Source: Cycas panzhihuaensis
Lineage: Eukaryota; Cycadophyta
Direction: 5' to 3'
Length of the DNA stretch: 64,000 nucleotides
Assembly: GCA_023213395.1 (NCBI GenBank)
Contig: CM041465.1
Location: 229,779,741 to 229,843,740 of the forward strand
Below the pieces are notes generated by a model. The model did not search any database. It saw nothing but the letters and a program-made list of their open reading frames with translations, and was not told where the DNA came from. The position numbers and the translations under genes are program-made. Within the stretch, counting starts at the first letter, position 1. Every line of letters begins with the position of its first letter. Shown here piece after piece: positions 33,880 through 44,472 of the stretch.

Positions 33880-34687
33880 GTACAATTAAAACCCTACTAT
33901 AGTTGTACTTGATGATGATGAGTATATCGATGTTGTCATCACTTGAGACATTAGATTTGAGGATGAGATATTATCCCATGCTACTTTTAGTTTCATTTTT
34001 CATGATTCTATATTTATGATTTATAATTCTCATGGACATATGTTATTTTTCTCACTTGTTGACAATTGTACTATTTCATGATTATTAGGCATATTAATAA
34101 TTCATGTTATTCATAATTGCAAACCCTTAAACCCACAAAACCTCGGTTTAAAGCAATGAGGCACTTTACCAAAGTGGAGAGTATGGAAAAGTGAAAATGG
34201 ACAATGGAAATGGGAAGAATGAGAAGAAAATTAGCTCAACCTAAAGTAAGAATAAAAATATTATTGATGTCCATAAAAGGCATATGGGATGGTGAAAATA
34301 CCATGTAATATATACTATCACAATTCCTAATTCAACCCCTTTCCTAGATATAATCAAGTACAAAATACGAAATACCAAAACAAAACTAGAAGAAGATACA
34401 ATTGTAGTACAAGAGAGAGATATGTAATGAACAAGAATCTGAAAAAGTAGAAAAATATGAACCCTATGCCCTAATTGTAGGATGCTTTCCACCTTTCTAT
34501 TCCCTTTATTTACCTTTCTGGCTACTATTTGTATAACATGGATGGATTATATTTTGACCTTTCCTATTGTACATTACATTCCCTTTAGCATTAGTTTGCC
34601 TTACTTTCTTAAAGATGTGTTGTGCACTCCCTAAGCTTGTTTGTGTATGTTATTCTTGGCAATCCCATTAATTGCTTTTGTCATATA
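33880..34687. other. unassigned interval before gypsy-2
   Basis: This is AT-rich sequence without a supported ORF. It probably includes the 3' end of the hAT element. The ATATA at 34683-34687 is the left target duplication of gypsy-2. Confidence 0.45.
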
Positions 34688-35257
34688 TGTGTGCAGCCTA
34701 AACAGCCATTTTGAGGTGCAATCAGCACTGTGAAGACTGCTGCTACAACTATGAGGACCGCAGAATCGTGAAGACTATTGCCGAATCGTGAAGACCGTTG
34801 TCGAATCGTGAGGATAGCAATGAATCGTGAAGATTGCACGCAATCGGATCGCAACCGAGGACTATCACGGGAGTGCAACCAACGGACCTGAGTGCAACTC
34901 GGCCGACCGAGGCGGCTTGGGCGTAGATGGGCAAGCAGTGATTAGTTAGGGATAGGACAAAACTGAAATTAAAAAGCGGTTATGTGACCATGTATCAATT
35001 GTATATAAAGAAATAGAATAGGTATCTATTCGATGATCAATCAATCGTATATACAGAAAGATGTGGCTAAGATCCACATATTGTGAGGGCTGTCCTCTAG
35101 TTGTAATTGCCCAGGCCTGCGTCTGGTTGTGAGAGGACTAGACGTGGTGCCCTTTATGTCATAAATAAAGTTAGTTATTGATGTTTCCACCAACACTCTG
35201 TCTCTCTTCTTGTGATGAATTCTGCATGTTAGTTAGGGATGTGAAGAGAGGCACACA
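34688..35257 (+). repeat. gypsy-2 5' LTR
   Basis: It starts TGTGTGCAGCCTAAACAGCC and ends GAGAGGCACACA. TATATAAAG at about 35002-35010 is a TATA box. It contains about four copies of a 20-bp repeat with core AATCGTGA (34760-34840). It is shorter than the 3' LTR because the repeat copy number differs. Confidence 0.88.
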
Positions 35258-35259
35258 TC

Positions 35260-35275
35260 TTGGTTCCGTTGCCAG
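35260..35275 (+). other. gypsy-2 primer-binding site
   Basis: TTGGTTCCGTTGCCAG lies two bases after the 5' LTR. It differs from the iMet type and is almost the same as the gypsy-1 site. The 3' part resembles the TGGCGCCGTTGCC sites used by some plant Ty3/gypsy lineages, with two changed bases; the tRNA is not assigned. Confidence 0.7.
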
Positions 35276-36344
35276 TATCCTAACTAGAAGAAAGATGAGA
35301 CGCTGTTGAAGATTAAAGGCCATCCATGCCACTTACGGTTAACTCGTTGAGAAAGGTTGAGTCAAGACAAGAGAGAAGTCAACGCTAGGAAGCGGAGAAA
35401 AGCCAGGAAGGCACTCGCAGACCCAAGGAGCTGGTGGAAAGAAAACTGGGGAAGAAAAGAGGTTGGAGGGGGCAGCAGGAAGAAAGCCAAACCCCAGTTG
35501 CATGCATAGGACGTGGCAGAGAAGAGGCAGCCCAGGAGGACAAGAGACAGTCAGCAGAAAATAAGGAATGTCAGATTCCTAAGGAAGAAGAAGAACCAAG
35601 ACAGGAGAGAGAGGGAGACCTGCAAGAGTCTCAAGATAGACAAGAAGAAGGTAAAGACCTCCAGAATTGTGAAGACAACCAGGCAAAGGAGAGAATTGAA
35701 AATTTCTGAAGAAAATCAGGAAGAAATCCTGAAATTTGAAGAAAATCAGAAGAATCCTAAAGATTTGTCGAAGAAAGACTTGCTGAATTCTGAAGATCCG
35801 CAAGAAGAAAGACTCGTTGAATTCTGAAGATTTGCTAAAATCTGAAGAAAATCAGGAAGAAATCCTGAAATTTGAAGAAAATTAGAAGAATCCTAAAGAT
35901 TTGTCGAAGAAAGACTTGCTGAATTCTGAAGATCTGTAGAAGAAAGACTCACTGAACTATGAAGATTTGTTGAAATCTGAAGAAAAATGGGAAGAACTTT
36001 TGAATTCTGAAGAAAATTAGAGAAACAAATTGTTGAAACCTGCAGAAAATCAGGAAGAGGTTCTGAATCTAAAGAGACTTGAAGGAAAGCAGACTGCCAC
36101 AGAAGAAGGAAAGTCAATTAATTTGGAGGTATATAGTACCACCAGAGCAGGGTGGGACTGTTACATTATGGAGGCGAAAGAATCCCATTCTCATGTGCTA
36201 AATCCGTTGTATTTAATGACTCGGATATTTTCAGGCTCATCATTTGTGGAAGAAAGCCCAGAAAGTGCACCCTTAAGGAAGGAGTGAGGGAGAATTGAAC
36301 ACAACTAGGCAGGAAGGGCCAGAATCTTCAAGTCGGATAAAAAT
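35276..36344 (+). other. gypsy-2 leader with charged ORFs and tandem repeats
   Basis: This is about 1 kb between the primer site and gag. A 91-codon ORF (35434-35709) and an overlapping 104-codon ORF (35513-35827) encode Lys/Glu/Gln-rich low-complexity sequence. From 35705 a 136-bp unit (starting TCTGAAGAAAATCAGGAAGA) is repeated at 35841, with a third partial copy near 35976. Since 136 is not a multiple of three, the repeat shifts frame and is unlikely to be read as protein throughout. Confidence 0.6.
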
Positions 36345-36890
36345 GTTGCAAGGTAATGGAATGGGGGGGGGGGGAATCAAACAGTTTCTCCATATGTAAT
36401 AGTCCAAAATGATGCCATGTTCGAGCACTTACAATTCGATGGCTCAAGAGATCCTGGAGACCATTTGGCTTTATTCTCTAATATGTTGAAGATCAAAAAG
36501 ATCAAAGATCCAGAGGAAATTAAGGCAAGATTCTTCTCCACGCTGTGAGGGACAACAATTGTATGGTACCAGTACGTAGCAAAGACAAATCCCACTTGGG
36601 AAATAGTCCAGACACATTTTTTGGACAGGTTTCAGCAATTAAGAGATCCAATGTCAATATTCCAGGCTTTGGAAGAAATCAGACAAGTACCAGGTGAGTT
36701 AGCTAATGATTTTGATGGCAGACTTAAAACCATCCTGAATAAAATAGATCCTCTTATACCAATAAATCTGATGCTGTCTCTAAAGTATTTTGTACAAGGG
36801 TTGCTGCCCCATTTGAAGGAGAAAATTATGTTTCATCCTCTGAATAGTTATGACCGGGTTAAAGAATTAGCATTGCGTTTTGAAAATTAG
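36345..36890 (+). pseudogene. gypsy-2 gag (capsid region)
   Basis: The frame from about 36375 reads NQTVSPYVIVQNDAMFEHLQFDGSRD, then PGDHLALFSNMLKI, WYQYVAKTNPTWEIVQTHFLDRF, EEIRQVPGELANDFDGRLKTIL and FVQGLLPHLKEKI, a standard plant gypsy gag core (Retrotrans_gag). A TGA at about 36547 replaces the codon after STL. A run of 12 G (36363-36374) separates the nearest ATG (36361) from this frame; the ATG is out of frame at this run length. Gag packages element RNA into virus-like particles in the cytoplasm. Confidence 0.85.
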
Positions 36891-37088
36891 ATAAGGATAG
36901 CATACCTACAAAATGGAACCTAGAATGTTGGGCAAACATCCTTACCTCTGTGGACCACAAACTTAGAAATTGAAGTTTTAAGAAAGGAGTGAGAGATGTT
37001 AAAATAGCAACCCTTAGTAATGCCTGCTGAAACAACTCAGCAGAATGAAGAAATTAAAAAATTAAGGACGGAGATAGCTAGATGAAAA

Positions 37089-37450
37089 ATGGGGAAATCC
37101 CGAGAGAACATATGGTGCCCTCCCCCCTGTGGACAACCAGGTCATTTTAGAAATGAACACCAACAAGTGGAGAGAAGATGGTGCGAGATTTGCAAGAGGG
37201 GAAACCACTATACGTGGGAATGTTATCATAAGAATCCAGTGAGAGAATCCTTCTATCAGAAGAAAGAAAATTCTTCCTTTAAACAATACAAAGGCAAGAC
37301 AAAGCCAGTTCGTTGTCATTTGTGTTCGAGATGGGGGCATTTCAAGATGGATTGTCCACTGTAGAAGCAAGGGAAAGACTACATTTGCGAAGAATGTGGC
37401 CCAACAGACCATGAGTGGGTGACCCAACAGACCATGAGTGGGCAAATTGC
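37089..37450 (+). pseudogene. gypsy-2 nucleocapsid zinc knuckles
   Basis: Two intact CX2CX4HX4C knuckles are visible, CEICKRGNHYTWEC (about 37177-37218) and CHLCSRWGHFKMDC (about 37315-37356). A third, CEECGPTDHEW...C, starts at 37387 but is split by a 23-bp tandem duplication (37400-37422 copied at 37423), which shifts the frame before its last Cys. A degenerate Cys/His motif (CPPPCGQPGHF) lies near the start. Knuckles bind element RNA. Confidence 0.82.
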
Positions 37451-37797
37451 CCAAAGAATTTTGGCTTGAAAGTGCAGACTTCAAATCTAGCTACCAAAAT
37501 TCCAGATAAAGAAAAACCAGTGTATATTCAAACAAGAAGCAGAAGGATCACAGGCGCAATAAATGAAGAGAATTTCCCTGATCCAACAGTGGAAAAGAAA
37601 AGATTGCAAGAAGCGGTTGAAGCCATAGAAGAGGCGACAAGGATGGTGCAATTAACTGAGATGGAGCAAGCAAATCGATTTAGAGGACAAGTGTATCAAA
37701 GGTGATCACCAGCACATGATGAGCGATCGGAAAAGAATCCTTGGCAGAAATCACAAGATATAAAGGAATCGCTAATAGAGTCAGGTATAACTATTCC

Positions 37798-38260
37798 AAT
37801 AACTGTTATTTTCAAATGCTGGAAAGCCAGTTATTTCCAACAAATGATCTTGGATCATATGGAAAATCCAGTGTTGCAAGCAATGAAGGTAGATGCAATT
37901 GATCCAAGAGTTCCAATGACTCTGTATGGAATAATGATTTGTAAAACCATAGTTAATGGTGGATCAAGAGTGAATGTACTTCCTGAATCCACATGGATTT
38001 CACTAGGACGGCCAGAATTGGTTTCCCTAGATTATACAATTCGGTTAGCAAACCAATTACAAGTCCGACCAATGGGATCCTTGTTGAATATCCCAGTGAT
38101 AGTGGTGGGGATCACAGTTTGATTGGATTTTGCAGTTGTTAAAATGCAAAGCTATAATAAAACATACCCTGTACTTTTGGGACGACCATGGCTATTGGCA
38201 ATAGAGGCATTACAAGACTGGGGGAAGCTGACCTTTACTTTACATTCTAAAGGGAAGAAA
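37798..38260 (+). pseudogene. gypsy-2 protease
   Basis: The open piece 37844-38122 contains MKVDAIDPRVPMTLYGIMIC, then KTIVNGGSRVNVLPESTW, where the retropepsin active site of plant gypsy elements is normally (I/V)DGGS. The catalytic Asp is Asn (GAT to AAT). After a TGA at 38120 the frame continues with MDFAVVKMQSYNKTYPVLLGRPWL, the typical end of the domain (...YP.LLGRPWL). It would cleave the gag-pol polyprotein, but the active-site change predicts inactivity. Confidence 0.85.
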
Positions 38261-38890
38261 GTTGTATTACCTCTTTGCTCAGATGGACCGCACATTGAAA
38301 AAGTGGAAGAGGAAGATACAATGTCCTCAACTACTGCAACCTTGGCCACTACAGTAAGTCGTTGTTCGGAGATGGCATTCCAGGCCATGAAGACTCCCCC
38401 GCATATTCCAAGTGAAACATCATCAGCATACTTGTTGGATTGGTTGCAATCTGCATGGGAAGAAACAGGGGATAAGTCCTCAAAATGTTATCTCATGGAA
38501 TTGTGCCCAGATCAACTGCAATTAGGAGAAGGTAATCCTGTAATAAAAAATCAAAAAGAAAATGTTGCAATTCCTTCTTTTAATAAAATTAAAAATGATT
38601 GCTTATATTCTGTGTCTGGAAACATGGCAATGAGAAATTGTTTAATTGAAAAACAAAAGAATGTATCCTTTGTGGAAAAAGAAAATGATTGTCAAATAAG
38701 TCCGGAAGAAACAAGAAACTTCCCACAAACATATTCCGTTACGGAATATGAACATAAGGAGATTTTTCATGCACCAGCCTATGAATTGGATTCGGATGGG
38801 AAGACAGTGCAAGGGAGGAAGCTCCAACTTAAATCAATTAACGTTTGAACAAAAGAGAATCCAAAATGTATACAGATAGGAGATTACTGG
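38261..38890 (+). pseudogene. gypsy-2 protease-RT linker
   Basis: This is the remaining part of the 241-codon ORF 38123-38848 between LLGRPWL and the RT. It is Ser/Glu/Asn-rich with no recognised domain. Linkers of this size between protease and RT are usual in large plant gypsy elements. Confidence 0.6.
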
Positions 38891-39742
38891 GAGCCCGAGA
38901 TGATGCAAAAAGCAACATCTCTCTTTTGTGAGTTCAAGGATGTTTTTGCATGGTCCTATAAGGAGTTGAAGGGAATCCCTTCGGAAGTGGGTAAGCATAA
39001 AATTGAATTAATGGAAAATGTAAGACCAGTAACGCAAAGACCTTACAGGATGAACCTGCATTATAAGGAACAAGTGAAGATGGAGTTAGACAAGTCGTTG
39101 GAAGACGGATACATCTTTGAGGTAGAGAACAGTGAATGGATCAGCCTGGTAGTGGTGGTACCCAAGAAGAACAGGAAACTTCGCATATGAGATGATTATA
39201 TGGCTTTAAATAAAGCCACAAAGAAAGATCCATTCCCTATACCCTTCATAGAAGATGTGTTGGAAAAGGTGGCAAGCATGAAATATTCTCATTCACAGAC
39301 GGCTTTAGCGGATATAATCAAGTCCAAATTGCAGTAGATGATCAGCTAAAGACAACATTTGTCACGGAATGGGGCACTTATGCCTATAGGGTCATACCAT
39401 TTGGGCTGACAAATGCTCCTACAACTTTCCAAAGGATTATCTTAAAAATCTTTCAGAAATTGCTAAGAAAAGTAATTGAAGTATTTTTAGATGATTAGAC
39501 TTTGTATAGCCGAATATAGGACCATTTGTTCCAATTAAGGCTAATGTTGGAATTGTGCAGGGAAAATAAATTATGCTTGAACCCAAATAAATGCACCTTT
39601 ATGGTACAATTTGGATCTTTGTTGGGACATATTATCTCAAAGAACGAGTTGATGATAGATCCAGCAAAAGTGGAAGTAATCTTGAAATTCCCTGTACCTC
39701 AAAACCCGAAAAATCTTAAAGGTTTTCTGGGAATGACCGGAT
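38891..39742 (+). pseudogene. gypsy-2 reverse transcriptase
   Basis: The open piece 38900-39190 covers FCEFKDVFAWSYKELKGI, HKIELMENVRPVTQRPYRMN and SLVVVVPKKNRKLRI. After a TGA the frame continues with DDYMALNKATKKDPFPIPFIED, then after a frame change TDGFSGYNQVQIAVDD, TTFVTEWGTYAYRVIPFGLTNAP and VIEVFLDD followed by a stop (39481-39498). The piece 39526-39746 gives NKCTFMVQFGSLLGHIISK and LKGFLGMTG. The FLDD box keeps both Asp, but the following Phe codon is TAG. The frame is cut by copia-2 and continues at 47048. Confidence 0.92.
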
Positions 39743-40295
39743 TGTGAAAAGAGGCCTAATGGCCTCACAGTCCCAAGATCTAGAAGCTGGGATCACTCTA
39801 GTTTTAGAAGCACAAACACTTAACAAGTATAATATTCTCAAGATGAAAGAAAGCATAAGAGACAAACCATAAAATGAAGGAGCAAGAGAAATGATACCCA
39901 ATGTATGGAGTTGGAATTGGTCCAACCTCCAAAAGAATAAACAGTTTGATTAGCAAATTGACAACATAACAATATAGCTCCAACTCTCTTATGAGACAAT
40001 GAGGAGAGGTCTCATTATATAGAGTGAAATGAGAGACGTAAGGCCTTGGATGTTTGACAAGTGTCAAACATCCCAGATACATGCCTTGCATGTAGGACGT
40101 GTCCTTTTGGGCTCTCATGTGAGCAAAAATGCATGAGGGTCCATTTGACCCTTTAGTGACAACGTTGTGTCACTAGAAAGAATGTGGGTGTGCACTTTAT
40201 CACTTAAGTGATAAGTCACCCCTAAAGTACAAAAGTACACATATTACATAAAAATTAAAGTACATAACCTTAACATATAAACATAAGGTTTAACA
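39743..40295 (-). repeat. copia-2 3' LTR
   Basis: It runs from TGTGAAAAGAGGCC to AAGGTTTAACA. The polypurine tract (complement of CCCCCCCCTTAC, 40294-40305) follows. The minus-strand TATA box CTATATAATGAG lies near 40011-40022. An 18-bp palindrome TTATCACTTAAGTGATAA is at 40197-40214. Confidence 0.92.
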
Positions 40296-40387
40296 CCCCC
40301 CCTTACTGTTTACAATGTTAAGTCGGACACCAAGATCATCTCTGAATTTTACAAACTTTTCTCTACCAAGAGGCTTGATAAAGATAT

Positions 40388-40970
40388 CTACTGTTTGCTC
40401 CTCTGTGGAGTGCATCTTTGGAGGTTGATCTCACCATTCTGCACATGCTCTCTGATGAAGTGATGGTGAACCTCGATGTGTTTTGTCCGCGCATGAAAAA
40501 CTAGATTCTTTGCTAACTTGAGTACACTTTGATTGTTACAATATATCCTGGTGGGGTGATTTTGCTCAAGTCCAAGTTCCCTAAGAATCCGTCGTAGCCA
40601 AATAGCTTCACAAGTCGTTGATCGCAGACTTTGTACTGCCGCTTGTGGAGGACAAGGTAACATTGGGTTGCTTCTTCCAACTCCACGAAACAAGCTGAAC
40701 CAAGGGAAAAAAGATCCGAGGTTGATCTCCTGCTATCTTGGCAACCGCCCAATCGTAATCGAGAACCCTTCCAGAGTGAAGTTCTCATTATGCGCATACT
40801 CAAGGCCATGCTGCAATGTGCCTTTGATGTATTTAAGTATGCGTTTAGCTGCATTCCAATATTTCTGATTGGGTTGAGACATGTATCGTGAACAAATCCC
40901 AACTGCAAATGAAATATCTGGTCGAGTGTTGGTGAGATAAATGAGGCTACCAATCAACTGCCAGTAAGTG
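40388..40970 (-). pseudogene. copia-2 RNase H
   Basis: Minus-strand pieces contain [20 protein letters not shown] at the RT-RNase H junction (40957), then in other frames RSTTCEAIWLRRILRELGLEQ and HARTKHIEVHHHFIREHV. These are the standard C-terminal blocks of copia RNase H. At least three frame changes interrupt the domain. Confidence 0.85.
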
Positions 40971-40999
40971 TGGGATCTGCAGGTGCAGCTTCCTCATTG

Positions 41000-41846
41000 A
41001 GAGTAAGCTTAGTGCCATTCTCCATTGGTGTAGGCGCTAGTTTGCAGTCGTGCATCCTAAACTGCTGGAAAATGTCCCAAGAATATTTCGCTTGGGAGAT
41101 GAAGATATAGCCTGGCTATTGCCATACCTCAAAGCCTAAGAAATAATGGAGAAGTCCAAGATCTGTCATCTCGAAACTTCTCTTCAAGTCAGCTTGGAGA
41201 ATGTGTCTCATCTTAGTGTCATTTCCAGTGATCACTAAGTCATCTACATACAAGACAATAAAAATGGCATGGTTCTTTTCATGTTTGATGTATAGGTTAG
41301 GATCTGAAGTAGATCGATGAAACCCATATCTCAAGAAGTAATCATCAATCTTTGAGTACTATGCTCTTGGAGCTTGTTTCAAGCCATATAGTGCCTTTTT
41401 AGATGACATACTAAATGCTCCTTGCCTTGTACCTTGTAACCGGGAGGTTGCTCCAAGTATACCTCCTCCTAAAGATCGCCATTAAGAAAGGCGCTCTTCA
41501 CGTCCATGTGAAAGACTGGCCATTTGCATTGAGCAACTAAGGCCAAGATGAGTCTAATGGTGTTCATATTTGCCACTGGTGCAAAAGTCTCCTCATAGTC
41601 TATGCCTTCCTTTTGTTTGAATCCTTTTGCCACAAGGCGGGCCTTCTGCTGCTTAAGTGTACCATCAGAATGAAATTTGGTCTTGTAAACCCATTTGCAA
41701 CTAATTGCCTGTTTGTGTTTAGGCAATTCAACCAAATTCCAAGTACCATTCTTTTCAATAGAATGGATTTCTTCATCCATGGCAGCCTTCCAATTTTCAT
41801 TTTTAGAAGCCTCCTCAAAAGTGGAAGGCTCATTCACACATAGCAC
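41000..41846 (-). pseudogene. copia-2 reverse transcriptase
   Basis: The open piece 41846-41469 reads [21 protein letters not shown], then [18 protein letters not shown] and [14 protein letters not shown]. After frame breaks the piece 41334-41116 contains [14 protein letters not shown] with an intact catalytic YVDD (41239-41250), then [20 protein letters not shown]. The catalytic box is intact, but the ORF is broken in several places. Confidence 0.9.
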
Positions 41847-42986
41847 TTCAGCTATAAGTGCAAAATTGGTCTGCTACCTATATTTTGATGGACGTTTTCC
41901 TTCAATAATGTGGCCGTCTTGAACTGTTTGAGTATACCATTTTGGTAACTTTTGAATTGAAGTGACTTGAACCTCAAGATCTTCTGGTCTAAGTGGTTGA
42001 TCAACAGAAGATGTGCTAGGATCAAATGGATCTAACTTTGATGATGTGGACGGTCCAGCAGGTGCAGATGATGTACATGGAGTAGAAGATTGAGAGGGAA
42101 GGAAAGCCTCAACAAACTTTTTGCCTTTGTCAATGGGAGGTTGCATGGATGCTGTTTGCAACTCCTTATGATCGTCTTCAACAAAGATTACATCTCTTGA
42201 GAGATGCATTTTCTTCCCAATGGGATCATACAACTTGTAGGCTTTGCTATGAATGGCATAACCTACAAAGATGCATTTTAGACTATGCTTGTCTAGTTTT
42301 GTTCTTTGTTGGTCAGAGATGTGCATATAAGCAGTGCACCCAAAAGTCCTCAAATGGCTGACAGTTGGGTTTTTGCCAGACCATGCCTCCTCGGGTGTGA
42401 TATCGGTGACTGTTGTAGTTGGACTTCGATTGGCCACATAGGCAGCTGTGTGGAATGCCTCTGCCCAGTGAGCTCGAGTGAGTCCTTGTGCATGCATCAT
42501 TGCTTTGACTTTATTAGCCAAATTTCTGTTCATTCTTTCGGAGACTCCATTTTGTTGAGGAGTGTGAGGAATAGTCAATTGTCTCTGAATGTCATTATCC
42601 TTGCAAAATTGGGTAAATTCATTTGAAGTAAATTCACCTCCATTGTTTGTCCGTAATGTTTTGATAGAGTGGCCATACTCGGTCTCCACTTCAAGCTTGA
42701 ATTCTTTGAATTTTGAAAAAGCTTCAGACTTGTGCTTGATGAAGTAGACCCAGACTTTATGAGAAAAGTCATCAATGAAGGAGATGTATTACAAAGCTCC
42801 TCCAAAAGATGCGGTAGACATAGGTCCACACAAATCTGAGTGTACCAGCTGCAAAGGATGTGATGCACGCCAAGCTTTGCCTTCAGGGAAACACAAGTGA
42901 TGTTGAGTCCCCATTATGCATGCTTCACAAAGACATTTTGTGCCATAGATCTTTGGAAGCCCATGTACCATATTTTTGTTGATCAT
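41847..42986 (-). pseudogene. copia-2 integrase and linker
   Basis: From 42986 the minus strand gives CEACIMGTQHHLCFPEGKAW with the second half of the HHCC zinc site, VHSDLCGP, then FIDDFSHKVWVYF (first Asp, near 42770). The 271-codon piece 42689-41874 starts ETEYGHSIKTLRTNNGGEFT, where the second catalytic Asp (TDNGG) is Asn, and continues PHTPQQNGVSERMNR (Glu kept) and EEAWSGKNPTVSHLRTFG. It ends in a Ser/Pro/Thr-rich linker before RT. The D-to-N change predicts a dead integrase. Confidence 0.9.
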
Positions 42987-43460
42987 CTACCTCAAATTGT
43001 CTAAGCTCAAATGGCCTAGACATTGATGCCAAAGTTGCATCTTGGACAAGTAAGGAGTGACAATTGAACTAGAGTAAGCAGAATCAAGTGTTATATTATT
43101 TGCATCCAATTTGTAGAGGCCTTGATCCTCATATCCAACAGCTACTACTTGGTCATCTTTATCACTGATTACACATTTCCCATTTCTGAAGAAGACACTC
43201 ATCTGTTGCTTGTCCAACTTGCTAACAGATAGCAAGTTCTTGTCCACTGAAGGTATGAAGTAGGCATTGCCATCGAGAAATGAGGAGGAAGGATTTGATG
43301 AAGAATGAAAAGCAGTTATTGTGCCTATTCCAGAAATTTTAACAGATTGATTGTTCACAAAGTTCACTGATTGACCTTTACCTTCCTTGATGTTGGTGAG
43401 GAGCTCTTTACTTCCAGTCATGTGTTGTGAATCTCCAGAATCAATAATTCAAGTTTCATC
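42987..43460 (-). pseudogene. copia-2 protease and GAG-pre-integrase region
   Basis: The active site is read as IIDSGDSQHMTG around 43450-43415, where DSGAS is usual; a stop precedes it. The 144-codon open piece 43421-42987 continues with KGQSVNFVNNQSVKISGIGT, FIPSVDKNLLSVSKLDKQ and LWHQCLGHLSLDNLR, the last being the GAG_pre-integrase motif that supplies the first zinc His residues. Confidence 0.85.
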
Positions 43461-44472
43461 AACCTTAGATGTTTGATATGCACAAAACAGTTTGTCTTCA
43501 TCTGCAAACTGATTAAAGTGGCGTTGATTGCCACCTCTAAAACCCCCCCTTCCTCTTTGACCTCGTCGATAGGCACCTCGATTTGGTCGAGGGGGTTGTT
43601 GCTGCTGGAACATTTGTTGGTATTCGACGTGGCTACTCATCGATTTGGTTGACGTGGGTACATCATTGACGTAGATCTGCTTGCTTCGTTCGACAATCAG
43701 GTGCTATGTGGCCATGTTTGCCACAATAATAACATACAACATTGGTCCTTGAAGACCCAATGTTTATGTTCCCAAACTGCTTTGAGAGTGCAAGTTTGGG
43801 GTGTTGTTTGGCCTTTGAGTTGGCCGTGAACGTACCTGATGTAGATGGTTCCTCCTCATTATCTTTGGTGTAGATTTGTTCTTCTTGAAGTAGTAGACTT
43901 TCAAATTTATTGAATGTCATTCTTTTGAGAGAACCATCCCTTGTAGTAGATGATATGAAGCCATTGTAGTCCTTTGGCAAAGCTTTGGTGATAGATGTAA
44001 TCAGTTCATCTCTCGTTGCTAGACTACCTAGTGTATTCAACTTATTACATACCTCCTTGATGGAGGAAAGAAAAGCCAACATAGGCTTGACAAACTTTAC
44101 AGAATACAATTTGGCTTTAACCATTAAAATACGAGCTTCATCTCACCTTTCATACAATGAGGACAAAATGTCCCAAGCTTCTTTAGAAGTTTTAGCACAA
44201 GCAATATTTTGATCCACATGTACATCCACAATCATATGAAAGAATGCCAAAGCAATTTCATCTTTGGCTTCCCAAGCAGCAACTAAAGCATCGTCAGGTT
44301 GCATAGTTACATTGCAATTGATAACAGGTACAGGTTGAGGTAGTCCCCTAGAAACATAACTCCAAAATTCATTCATGATCAGCAAATTCTAAGTGAGTCT
44401 CTTCCATTCTTGATAGTTATCTTGACCTGTTAATCGAATGGTGCATGCATTTAACATGTTGATAGCAGCCAT
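43461..44472 (-). pseudogene. copia-2 gag with one zinc knuckle
   Basis: The start at 44472 gives MAAINMLNACTIRLTGQDNY, then a stop, LLIMNEFWSYVSRGLP and DALVAAWEAKDEIALAFFHMI (44385-44143). The piece 44124-43663 has SSIKEVCNKLNTLGSLATRDEL, SSTTRDGSLKRMTFNKFESL and the knuckle CYYCGKHGHIAPDC (about 43737-43696). It is about 90 percent like copia-3 gag by eye but interrupted by stops. Confidence 0.88.
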
